From assembly GCA_016214225.1 (NCBI GenBank), contig JACROX010000064.1, positions 1-5,531 of the forward strand: a DNA stretch of 5,531 nucleotides. The letters run 5' to 3'. The stretch comes from Candidatus Peregrinibacteria bacterium (lineage in GTDB: Bacteria; Patescibacteriota; Gracilibacteria; UBA1369; LOWO2-01-FULL-3). Positions within the stretch are counted from its first letter, which is position 1, and every line of letters starts with the position of its first letter. Of this stretch, positions 1 through 5,531 are shown piece after piece. Below the pieces are notes generated by a model, which did no database searches, had not been told where the DNA came from, and worked only from the letters and a program-made list of their open reading frames with translations. A program made the position numbers and the translations under genes.

Positions 1-145
1 GCGGGACTATGTTTTTCTCTTCAAAGATGATTCTTACGACTTTTTCATCTTTCTCGATCTCCTTGATTTCAAACCATTCCAGTATCCCTTCAGGCAAAAA
101 CACTTCTAGAAATTTTTCGATTGTTATGAGGTTATTTATTTGACC
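1..145 (-). CDS. ISAon1-like transposase, N-terminal fragment, runs off the left edge
   Basis: The minus strand is open for 48 codons from just after the TGA at 148-146 to the window edge. The translation contains FLEVFLPEGILEWFEI followed by a charged stretch and FEEKNIVP. I recognise this as the start of the ISAon1-type transposase N-terminal region, whose members typically begin close to 'FLExFLPexil-yFei' and continue to 'EKN-iP'. The catalytic DDE part would lie outside the window. No ATG, GTG or TTG occurs in frame between the TGA and the conserved FLE; an ATA codon at 127-125 sits where an initiator might be expected, and the first GTG (103-101) and TTG (97-95) lie inside the conserved motif. 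The copy may therefore be start-less and dead, use an unusual start, or depend on read-through. Codons ending in C or G (ATC, GAG, AAG, GTC) look commoner here than in the neighbouring genes, but the sample is small. The family call comes from remembered motifs, not from a search. Confidence 0.6.
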
Positions 146-149
146 TCAT
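126..149 (-). other. Inverted repeat spanning the stop codon of the SLH protein gene
   Basis: ATGAGGT (126-132) and ACCTCAT (143-149) are perfect 7-bp inverted arms around a 10-nt AT-rich loop. The arm at 143-149 contains the stop codon (148-146) of the surface-protein gene. No T-run follows in either direction, so it is a poor intrinsic terminator. It could be a weak 3' hairpin, part of the end of the adjacent insertion element, or chance. Confidence 0.3.
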
Positions 150-2614
150 TCTACTCCATTATTTTTCTCCATGAAAAAATCTTGTGATCCGCATTGTTTT
201 GGAGTCAAGTCATCCCCGATATTGTTCGCGTTCATAAGATTTCCGGCGTCTGTCGCGCCTTGCGCCGCGCCTTCAGGTTTATTGTGATCTTTTATTTTGT
301 CGTCGCTGAATTGGTGAGCCAATTCATGAGCCAATGTTCTCCCATCCGCGTCCGTGCTGTGATCTACCGCGACTCCATTGCCTGTGAATGCGGGTTTGTT
401 ATATGACCATCCGAGATCTCCTCCCGTTATTGCCGGAACGTAATATACAGGTCTGCATTTCCCGGCTTGCGGATGATTTGCCGACATCGTGGCGAATTCC
501 GCCACATCCAAATCTCCGCTGGCATTTGTGTCAATCGCGTTCCAATCCGTGGCGTTTAAGAATGTGATTGAATTTACGATGACATTTAAGAAAAAGTTGC
601 AGTTGCATTTGTTCGCGATTTTGGCGTAAATGCTGTTTGCCTGTGCGACGTTAGCGTTTACATTTGCCGCCGTGACACCGTCTCCGGGGAATACGAATAC
701 ATCAATGCAGGCATCTTTCGATGGTTTTATGTTGTACCACCAAATCCAGAATCCTTCCGATAAATCTACCATTTTTTCTTCCGCCGCTTTTTTTGCGGCA
801 TTGGCTTTATCCCATACAAATGCCGCTGTGTCCGTGGCAGTGTTGGTTGTAGTTGTAAATATGTCTCCCACTAATTTACCGAATCGTCCGATGTAGCTTT
901 GTTTCTCATTATTCTCATTTCTTAAAGTAACATCTTGAACGTAAATACTGCCGTTGCCGATCGATGAGACATCCAACAGCAAAACTCCCGCTGGGATCAC
1001 TTCTTTGTCTCTGGCCGCCGGAGGAGACTCCGGTTCAAAAACTCTTATGTATCCGTTTCCGGTTTCATACATCGGTTCGTTGATGTTGTCTTGAGTGTCT
1101 CCGTCTATAATATTTGAAAACTTTAATCCGTTTAGATTTTTTGTATTGATTTTGAAATCATAAGACCCCAATTTACCTCTGGATTTTGGGAAAAATATGT
1201 ACATCGGAGCTTTTATTTGTTTGTCTTTTGAATTTATCCCTTTCGGCATGCCTATTTGAATAGGGAAGAAGTTGATACTGGTGCCTTCATCCACCACTGT
1301 GTCTTTATTTAGAATTGTTATTGTCGCGACACCCCAGTCGTCCGCCGTTACTTCAACATTAAAAATATTATCTTTGCCATGTGAAACTTTTACTTTCCCC
1401 AAATCCGTTATTGCTTTTAAGTTATTTTCGGACCCGAAAGGAATTACGTTTTCATAGCGATCTTTAGATACTACTTGAAGAGTGGCTTTGTTCGGAGTAT
1501 CTGTTTGATATGGATAGATTGTGTCTTTAATTGATATGTGATCGAATGGTCCGGGGCTTACCTTCATGTCAAATTTTGCCGTATACCGTGTATCGTTATC
1601 TGTTACGCTCAATCGATATTTCCCCGCCGAGGTTGGAAGGAATGCCCCTTCATAAAAGCCTTTTCCCGTTTCCGTAACGGACAATTCCGTTCTCGAATCT
1701 ATGCCTGTTGATGCCATAATGCCAACATGTCTATTCTCAAGCGGCTGTTTCTTTTTGTCCGTCAAAAAGATTTTTATTGAGGTTGTGTCTCCAACTGTTA
1801 TTTTCTTTACTCCGACTATGTCTATGCGGCCGATCGTATTGCTCTTATCTTTTGCTATATGAGTGGTGCTTGTCTTTTCCTCAATATTGGATGCCGTTGA
1901 TGTGTCTTTTGATTCTCCCGATCCTACAAATGGAATATTGTTGTTTTCAAATATGTTTTTTATGTAGACCTTTTCAAATTTTTCAATTGGAGTGGTTTTA
2001 CTTATCTCTTCTATAACATCATTTCTGAAAATTATTTCAGCGATGTCTCCGCGTGTCATTACCTTGTCCGCTTTTTTGTCTTCCGTTATGTTTTTGGTTG
2101 TCGCGAAATTTAAATATGGCATGTACCATGCTTCGTTTTCTTTAGGTTTTTCTATTTGCCAATCCATTGTTTCTCCCAGAATTTTTATGGCTTCAACTTC
2201 ATTTATTGTTTGTCCCGGCTTAAATTTTCCATCCGGATAGCCTTTGACTATTCCTTCTTCTTTGGCTTGGCATATGTATGTTACATACCACTCTTTTTCT
2301 TTTATGTCGGGGAAACATGATTTGTAATCTTTATGATTCGCTTTTCCCGTCCCCTCTAAAATTATTTTCAAAAATTCAGCCCGGTTGATTTTGTTATCCG
2401 GCTTGAATTCCTTTGTGTTGTCTTTTGTTTTATATCCATCTATTACTCCGGTGTTGTATAAAAATTTAATCGCGTCAGCGTTTTTATGATTCGCGGGCAC
2501 GTCTTTGAATATTAGGTTTTTGACGCCTGTATCCTGCGACGCGTAGCTTACTGATATGGAAAAACTCAGCAGTATTGCTACCGCAAGCGTTAGGGACAAT
2601 TTTCTTATTTTCAT
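146..2614 (-). CDS. Exported SLH-domain surface protein with Ig-like modules, EF-hand and metallopeptidase-like C-terminus
   Basis: A complete 822-residue protein. Residues 1-25 form a Sec signal peptide (MKIRK, a hydrophobic core, probable cleavage after VSYA). Three SLH repeats follow: about 36-86 (INRAEFLKII), 101-150 (GIVKGYPDGKFKPG) and a weaker one at 161-198 (MTRGDIAEII). In known proteins such repeats hold the chain on the cell-wall polymer of an S-layer envelope. A Ser/Thr-rich linker at about 230-260 leads to two Ig/invasin-like beta modules (about 262-352 and 353-450) and another beta-rich module (about 451-570). The C-terminal domain (about 630-822) has five Cys (636, 670, 672, 720, 808), an EF-hand loop at 695-706 (D695, N697, S699, G700, D701, D703, E706), the zinc motif HELAH at 763-767 and a Met-turn-like NLMN at 793-796. 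I infer a cell-surface calcium-dependent metallopeptidase. The spacing lacks the third His of classical metzincins, so activity and substrate are unproven. ATG at 2614 is the only start that gives the signal peptide; no Shine-Dalgarno is visible. The gene is divergent from lepA. Confidence 0.85.
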   Translation of the reverse strand: MKIRKLSLTLAVAILLSFSISVSYASQDTGVKNLIFKDVPANHKNADAIKFLYNTGVIDGYKTKDNTKEFKPDNKINRAEFLKIILEGTGKANHKDYKSCFPDIKEKEWYVTYICQAKEEGIVKGYPDGKFKPGQTINEVEAIKILGETMDWQIEKPKENEAWYMPYLNFATTKNITEDKKADKVMTRGDIAEIIFRNDVIEEISKTTPIEKFEKVYIKNIFENNNIPFVGSGESKDTSTASNIEEKTSTTHIAKDKSNTIGRIDIVGVKKITVGDTTSIKIFLTDKKKQPLENRHVGIMASTGIDSRTELSVTETGKGFYEGAFLPTSAGKYRLSVTDNDTRYTAKFDMKVSPGPFDHISIKDTIYPYQTDTPNKATLQVVSKDRYENVIPFGSENNLKAITDLGKVKVSHGKDNIFNVEVTADDWGVATITILNKDTVVDEGTSINFFPIQIGMPKGINSKDKQIKAPMYIFFPKSRGKLGSYDFKINTKNLNGLKFSNIIDGDTQDNINEPMYETGNGYIRVFEPESPPAARDKEVIPAGVLLLDVSSIGNGSIYVQDVTLRNENNEKQSYIGRFGKLVGDIFTTTTNTATDTAAFVWDKANAAKKAAEEKMVDLSEGFWIWWYNIKPSKDACIDVFVFPGDGVTAANVNANVAQANSIYAKIANKCNCNFFLNVIVNSITFLNATDWNAIDTNASGDLDVAEFATMSANHPQAGKCRPVYYVPAITGGDLGWSYNKPAFTGNGVAVDHSTDADGRTLAHELAHQFSDDKIKDHNKPEGAAQGATDAGNLMNANNIGDDLTPKQCGSQDFFMEKNNGVE

Positions 2615-2640
2615 AAAAATTGGTTATTGGCTTATTACAT

Positions 2641-2667
2641 CTTATAGTTATGGTTTTTATAAATCAA
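2641..2667 (-). promoter_or_regulatory. Candidate promoter for the SLH protein gene
   Basis: On the minus strand TATAAG (2646-2641) lies 26 nt before the ATG, with TTGATT (2667-2662) 15 nt further upstream. The hexamers are fair matches to sigma-70 consensus, but the spacer is short and the region is AT-rich, so this is only a candidate. Transcription would start about 20 nt before the start codon. It overlaps the area just upstream of the proposed lepA promoter, so the two directions could compete for polymerase. Confidence 0.3.
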
Positions 2668-2673
2668 TGTTTC

Positions 2674-2682
2674 TGTTAAAAT
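2674..2682 (+). promoter_or_regulatory. Candidate extended -10 promoter for lepA
   Basis: TGTTAAAAT fits an extended -10 element (TGn followed by TAAAAT, five of six matches to TATAAT). No good -35 is found 16-18 nt upstream, which is acceptable for extended -10 promoters. Transcription would begin near 2689, giving a leader of about 23 nt with no Shine-Dalgarno sequence. Confidence 0.35.
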
Positions 2683-2691
2683 GCCTTGCGA

Positions 2692-2707
2692 ATATTTAAA
2701 TAAATAT
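2692..2707. promoter_or_regulatory. AT-rich inverted repeat just upstream of the lepA start
   Basis: ATATTTA (2692-2698) and TAAATAT (2701-2707) are perfect inverted arms separated by AA, ending 4 nt before the lepA ATG. It would lie in the short leader predicted for lepA. It might be an operator or simply keep the start region unstructured; the low complexity makes chance a real possibility. Confidence 0.25.
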
Positions 2708-2711
2708 GTGA

Positions 2712-4646
2712 ATGTCCGATATAAGTAAAATTCGAAATTTCTGTATTATTGCTCATATAGATCATGGTAAGTCGACTTTGGCGGACAGGTTTTTGGAAAT
2801 TACAAAAACCATTGATAAGCGCGATATGAAACATGGCCAGATGCTAGATACCATGGAGCTTGAGCAGGAAAGGGGCATCACAATCAAGCTTCAGCCCGTG
2901 AGGATGGAGTGGGAATATAATGGCGAAAAATATATCCTTAATTTGATTGATACTCCGGGACACGTGGATTTTTCTTATGAAGTTTCAAGAAGTTTAGCGG
3001 CCTGCGAAGGGGCTGTTTTGGTTGTGGACGCGACTCAAGGGATAGAGGCCCAAACGCTCGCGAATTGCTATATGGCTCTTGAACATAATTTGGAAATTAT
3101 TCCCGTTTTAAATAAAATTGATCTTGCCGCCGCCGAGGTTGAGAGAAGAGGAAAGGAAATTGAAGAAGTGCTTGGAATTCCAAAAGAAGATATTATTTCC
3201 GTTTCCGCGAAAGAGGGGACTAATGTCGAAGAAGTTTTAAAAAGAATAATTGAAAAAGTACCGTCTCCAAAAGATGTTTCAAAGGAGGAAGCAAAGCTCA
3301 CGCTACAGGCTAGCAACCCTTCGGGTTGCTTGAATGATGACGAATTAAAAGCTCTTGTTTTTGATTCCGTGTATGATTCTTATAAAGGGGTTGTGGCGTA
3401 TGTGAGATTAAAATCCGGTTCCGTAAAAAGAGGCGATAGTGTTTATTTTTTGAGCAATAAAAAGAAAATTGAAGTGCTGGAGGTTGGCTATTTTAAGCCA
3501 AAATATAAGCCTTGCGATATTCTTAACGCAGGAGAAGTTGGATATATTGTTACGGGTTTAAAGAGTGTTGGAGAGGCTAGAGTGGGTGATACCGTATGGC
3601 AATCAGGGAAAACTTCCGCAGATCTCGGTTCTGCTTCCGCTTTGCCCGGATATCATATTGTGAGACCTTTTGTTTTTGCCGGTCTTTTCCCTACGGATGC
3701 TGATGACTATACTTTGCTTAGAGATTCTTTGGATAAATTGAAGATGAATGACAGTTCTTTGTCTTTTGTCCCGGAACATTCATCCGCTTTGGGGCATGGC
3801 TTCAGGTGTGGGTTTTTGGGATTGTTGCATATGGAAATCGTGCAAGAAAGGCTTGAACGAGAATATGATTTGGATTTGGTGATTACCGCTCCGTCGGTTT
3901 CTTATATTGTTGTTTTGAAGACCAAGATGAAGTTCGTCCAGCTAAAGCTGGACTCACGTTATGAGGTAGGCAACCCGCCTACGGCGGAAGCCTTGGAAGA
4001 AAAATATATTTCCAGTCCCGCTGAATTACCTGATTTATCTGTTGTGGATGGGATAAAGGAGCCTTGGGTTAAAGTTGAGATTTTAACTCCGAAAGATTAT
4101 GTTGGAGGAATTATGACTTTGTGCTCGGAAAAAAGAGGAATTTCCAAGAATATGCAATATCTTGACGACAAGAGAGTGCTTATGACTTTTGAACTTCCGT
4201 TGGCTTCAATTGTCGTGGATTTTTATGATCAGCTTAAGAGTATTTCTAGCGGTTACGCTTCCATGAATTATGAGCATTTGGACTACAGATTCGGGGATTT
4301 GGTTAAACTTGATATCCTTATCGCCAATGAAAAAGTTGACGCGCTTTCTCTGATAGTTCATAAAGATGATGCTCCCGGGATTGGCAGAGAAATGGCTAAA
4401 AAACTCAAAGATTTAATCCCGCATGAACAGTTTGTAATTCCGATTCAGGCCGCTGTCGGGGCTAAAGTTATTGCGAGAGAAACAATTTCCGCTTTCAGGA
4501 AAGATGTGACCGGTTATCTTTATGGCGGAGACGTAAGCCGGAAAAAGAAATTGCTTGAGAAACAGAAAAAAGGTAAAAAGAGAATGAAGATGATGGGGAA
4601 AGTTAGGTTGCCTCAAGAGGCTTTTTTGGCGGTGTTGAAAAAATAA
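2712..4646 (+). CDS. lepA: Elongation factor 4 (LepA), ribosome-associated GTPase, with two family-atypical insertions
   Basis: LepA is a translational GTPase related to EF-G that binds the ribosome and affects back-translocation and subunit biogenesis. All GTPase motifs are present: G1 AHIDHGKST (14-22), G2 RGITIK (54-59), G3 DTPGH (80-84), G4 NKID (134-137) and G5 SAK (165-167). Later landmarks are ALGHGFRCGFLGLLHMEI (about 359-376), ITLC-type EKRG, and the basic LepA C-terminal signature SRKKKLLEKQKKGKKRMK, ending LPQEAFLAVLKK. The usual family Phe in ALGFGFRCGF is His362 here. The protein has 644 residues against about 600 for typical LepA. The excess sits in two places: around residues 190-210 between the GTPase domain and domain II, and around residues 402-430 after TAPSVSYIVV. 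Both extra segments carry DNA palindromes. The start ATG gives the expected MSDISKIRNFCIIAHIDHG N-terminus; no Shine-Dalgarno precedes it. The stop overlaps an ATG in frame with the next gene. Confidence 0.97.
   Translation: MSDISKIRNFCIIAHIDHGKSTLADRFLEITKTIDKRDMKHGQMLDTMELEQERGITIKLQPVRMEWEYNGEKYILNLIDTPGHVDFSYEVSRSLAACEGAVLVVDATQGIEAQTLANCYMALEHNLEIIPVLNKIDLAAAEVERRGKEIEEVLGIPKEDIISVSAKEGTNVEEVLKRIIEKVPSPKDVSKEEAKLTLQASNPSGCLNDDELKALVFDSVYDSYKGVVAYVRLKSGSVKRGDSVYFLSNKKKIEVLEVGYFKPKYKPCDILNAGEVGYIVTGLKSVGEARVGDTVWQSGKTSADLGSASALPGYHIVRPFVFAGLFPTDADDYTLLRDSLDKLKMNDSSLSFVPEHSSALGHGFRCGFLGLLHMEIVQERLEREYDLDLVITAPSVSYIVVLKTKMKFVQLKLDSRYEVGNPPTAEALEEKYISSPAELPDLSVVDGIKEPWVKVEILTPKDYVGGIMTLCSEKRGISKNMQYLDDKRVLMTFELPLASIVVDFYDQLKSISSGYASMNYEHLDYRFGDLVKLDILIANEKVDALSLIVHKDDAPGIGREMAKKLKDLIPHEQFVIPIQAAVGAKVIARETISAFRKDVTGYLYGGDVSRKKKLLEKQKKGKKRMKMMGKVRLPQEAFLAVLKK
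3312..3330. repeat. Perfect palindrome in the first extra segment of lepA
   Basis: AGCAACCC (3312-3319), loop TTC, GGGTTGCT (3323-3330): an 8-bp perfect stem with a 3-nt loop, translated as SNPSGC (residues 201-206). It lies in a segment where LepA homologues such as that of E. coli have only a short proline-rich linker before the 'L-ALifDS' strand. The element is in frame and keeps the gene open. Confidence 0.7.
3936..3953. repeat. Perfect palindrome in the second extra segment of lepA
   Basis: GTCCAGCT (3936-3943), AA, AGCTGGAC (3946-3953): an 8-bp perfect stem with a 2-nt gap, translated as VQLKLD (residues 409-414). It falls in the stretch that E. coli LepA lacks, between the TAPSV strand and the S-P-LP motif. 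Confidence 0.7.
3966..3987. repeat. Two overlapping palindromes downstream in the second extra segment of lepA
   Basis: GTAGGC (3966-3971) and GCCTAC (3977-3982) pair around AACCC. CCGCC (3975-3979) and GGCGG (3983-3987) pair around TAC. The two stems share bases, so they are alternative folds. The stretch GCAACCC (3970-3976) is identical to 3313-3319 in the first palindrome. It is translated as VGNPPTAE (residues 419-426). Confidence 0.55.
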
Positions 4647-4654
4647 TGTATAAT
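4626..4654 (+). promoter_or_regulatory. Candidate promoter for a leaderless transcript of the transglutaminase-like gene
   Basis: TTGGCG (4626-4631, four of six matches to TTGACA) and a perfect TATAAT (4649-4654) are 17 nt apart. The -10 box begins 3 nt after the lepA stop. The expected transcription start is at or next to the ATG at 4661, so the mRNA would have essentially no 5' leader, in line with the absence of a Shine-Dalgarno sequence. The -35 box is inside the lepA coding sequence. Confidence 0.5.
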
Positions 4655-4660
4655 TATTCC

Positions 4661-5531
4661 ATGCTTAAATTCTTGAAATGGTTTTTTTGCTTGTTCTCTA
4701 AGTATGTGAATTCTTTTGAAAGAAGAGTTGATAAGTTTTTTACTCATATCAAATCTACCGATCATCTCTCCGATATAAGAGAAGATTTGCTTAAGCTTAT
4801 GCAGGGGAATTTAATTGTTTTAAATGTGTGGCTTGAGAAAAAATTTAAGGGTTATACTTATCTTTCTAAAAAAGTCAGGAGAAGAATGTATGAGAATTCC
4901 GATTTGATTAAGAGTGAGTTTTTGAAATTTTATGGAGAATTTTCTTTGGACAATGAATCCATACGAAAAGATTTGAATTCAAAGGGATTGTTGTATCCGA
5001 ACGGCGACGATGAAAAGATAAAATATATAGCTTGTATCCAAGAGTTTTTGAGCCCGGGGAAATATTATGAATATATACAAACTTCCAGTTTCGGGAAACT
5101 TTTAAATGATCCTTCCAAAGAAAAACTGCAAGGCGATTGTAATCAAATTGTTACTTTGTATATTTATCTTTATTCCCTTAAATATTCTATTAGCGACTTG
5201 AATATCAAGCTTTTGCCGGAGCATGTTTGTCTGCATTTTAGAGGTATTGATATCGAAGCTACGAATGGTACTTTCGCGAAACATACCGAATCCAGAGATG
5301 TTTTGCCTGTTACTGAAATTATTTCAACCAATCTTTTGGATTTGACTGATTTTAGGGAAGAAGTTCAGGAAATTTCCCCGCAAATGATTGTAAAAAGCGC
5401 TCAACTTGCTTACGCGATAAGCAGTTTAAAATCTTTTGTCGCGAAAAATTTGGATATAGCGTATCACAATCTCGGGGTAAATGCTTTGAACGAGAATAAT
5501 TTTGAGAGTGCGATTTTTAAAAAAAAAAAAA
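4661..5531 (+). CDS. Transglutaminase-like (SirB1-type) protein with TPR-like C-terminus, incomplete at the right edge
   Basis: The frame is open for 290 codons to the window edge with no stop. The N-terminus (MLKFLKWFFCLFSKYV) is basic and hydrophobic, possibly a membrane-proximal helix. A helical region, rich in Lys and Glu, covers about 20-150. Residues 158-171 (GDCNQIVTLYIYLYSL) and 186-203 (PEHVCLHFRGIDIEATNG) look like the core of the transglutaminase-like papain fold: Cys160 as nucleophile, His188, and Glu199 (or Asp197) as third residue. From about 263, NLDIAYHNLGVNALNENNFESAI resembles a TPR unit; SirB1-type proteins combine these two parts. The substrate is unknown, and bacterial members may be peptidases or inactive scaffolds. 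An in-frame ATG at 4646 overlaps the lepA stop (TAATG) and would add five residues by translational coupling; I prefer 4661 because of the TATAAT box 6 nt before it and the better N-terminus. The final 13 A fall in the repeat and could hide a sequencing length error. Confidence 0.7.
   Translation, partial: MLKFLKWFFCLFSKYVNSFERRVDKFFTHIKSTDHLSDIREDLLKLMQGNLIVLNVWLEKKFKGYTYLSKKVRRRMYENSDLIKSEFLKFYGEFSLDNESIRKDLNSKGLLYPNGDDEKIKYIACIQEFLSPGKYYEYIQTSSFGKLLNDPSKEKLQGDCNQIVTLYIYLYSLKYSISDLNIKLLPEHVCLHFRGIDIEATNGTFAKHTESRDVLPVTEIISTNLLDLTDFREEVQEISPQMIVKSAQLAYAISSLKSFVAKNLDIAYHNLGVNALNENNFESAIFKKKK

Noticed and set aside
146..148. TGA read as glycine (genetic code 25), which would fuse the surface protein to the transposase fragment
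   Set aside because: No in-frame TGA occurs in about 1750 codons of the three long genes although they have many GGN glycines. A UGA-Gly genome would be expected to use it repeatedly.
489..505. GTGGCG-AATTC-CGCCAC inverted repeat in the surface-protein gene
   Set aside because: A 6-bp stem with a 5-nt loop is expected several times by chance in a window of this size, and it encodes the part of the EF-hand loop end that is explained by the protein motif.
194..2240. Several plus-strand open frames of 60-90 codons at 194-406, 630-896, 1272-1457, 1777-2016 and 1992-2240
   Set aside because: They lie antisense to the long surface-protein gene, show no recognisable motifs and have no start signals; they are shadows of that gene.
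4610..4627. GCCTC-AA-GAGGC followed by six T near the end of lepA, looking like an intrinsic terminator
   Set aside because: The stem is at most 4-5 bp with a very tight loop, and the bases encode the conserved LPQEAFLA motif of LepA, so the pattern follows from the protein sequence. It is also placed before the stop codon.
3068..5284. Minus-strand open frames at 3068-3316, 4413-4616 and 5102-5284
   Set aside because: They are opposite to lepA and to the transglutaminase-like gene, whose protein motifs explain the sequence. No independent evidence supports them.
1..5531. CRISPR array, tRNA or rRNA genes, riboswitch
   Set aside because: No regularly spaced direct repeats, no tRNA-like cloverleaf and no conserved RNA motif was seen; nearly the whole window is explained by protein-coding sequence.

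Overview
The window reads as a stretch of a moderately AT-rich bacterial chromosome from an organism with an S-layer-type envelope. It encodes a secreted protein with S-layer homology (SLH) repeats. No start codon in the window has a convincing Shine-Dalgarno sequence, and one gene has a -10 box placed for a leaderless mRNA. UGA is never used as a sense codon in about 1750 intact codons, which argues against the UGA=Gly code of Gracilibacteria and Absconditabacteria. The whole is compatible with an uncultivated lineage such as another Patescibacteria/CPR group, but that assignment is inference from style, not proof.

Layout. Positions 1-145 (minus) hold the N-terminal part of an ISAon1-like transposase that runs off the left edge. 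It is in the same frame as the upstream surface-protein gene, separated from it only by one TGA, and has no visible ATG. Positions 146-2614 (minus) encode an 822-residue exported protein: signal peptide, SLH repeats, two Ig-like modules, a further beta-rich module, and a C-terminal metallopeptidase-like domain with an EF-hand loop and HELAH. A 97-bp divergent intergenic region (2615-2711) holds candidate promoters for both directions. Positions 2712-4646 (plus) are lepA (elongation factor 4), complete but about 45 residues longer than the usual form. From 4661, or from an ATG at 4646 that overlaps the lepA stop, to the right edge runs an incomplete gene for a transglutaminase-like (SirB1-type) protein that enters a TPR-like helical repeat. 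The window ends in a run of 13 A.

The most interesting signal is inside lepA. Each of its two extra segments carries strong palindromes: an 8-bp stem with a 3-nt loop in the first, and an 8-bp stem with a 2-nt loop plus two overlapping shorter palindromes in the second. Both are in frame and open. This looks like in-frame insertion of small palindromic elements into an otherwise conserved gene, comparable in kind to the Rickettsia palindromic elements. The SLH/Ig/EF-hand/metallopeptidase architecture is the second point of interest.

There is no evident shared pathway between the genes. lepA and the transglutaminase-like gene probably form a loose tandem unit in which the second gene also has its own promoter. 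The surface protein is transcribed divergently and is followed by the mobile-element remnant.
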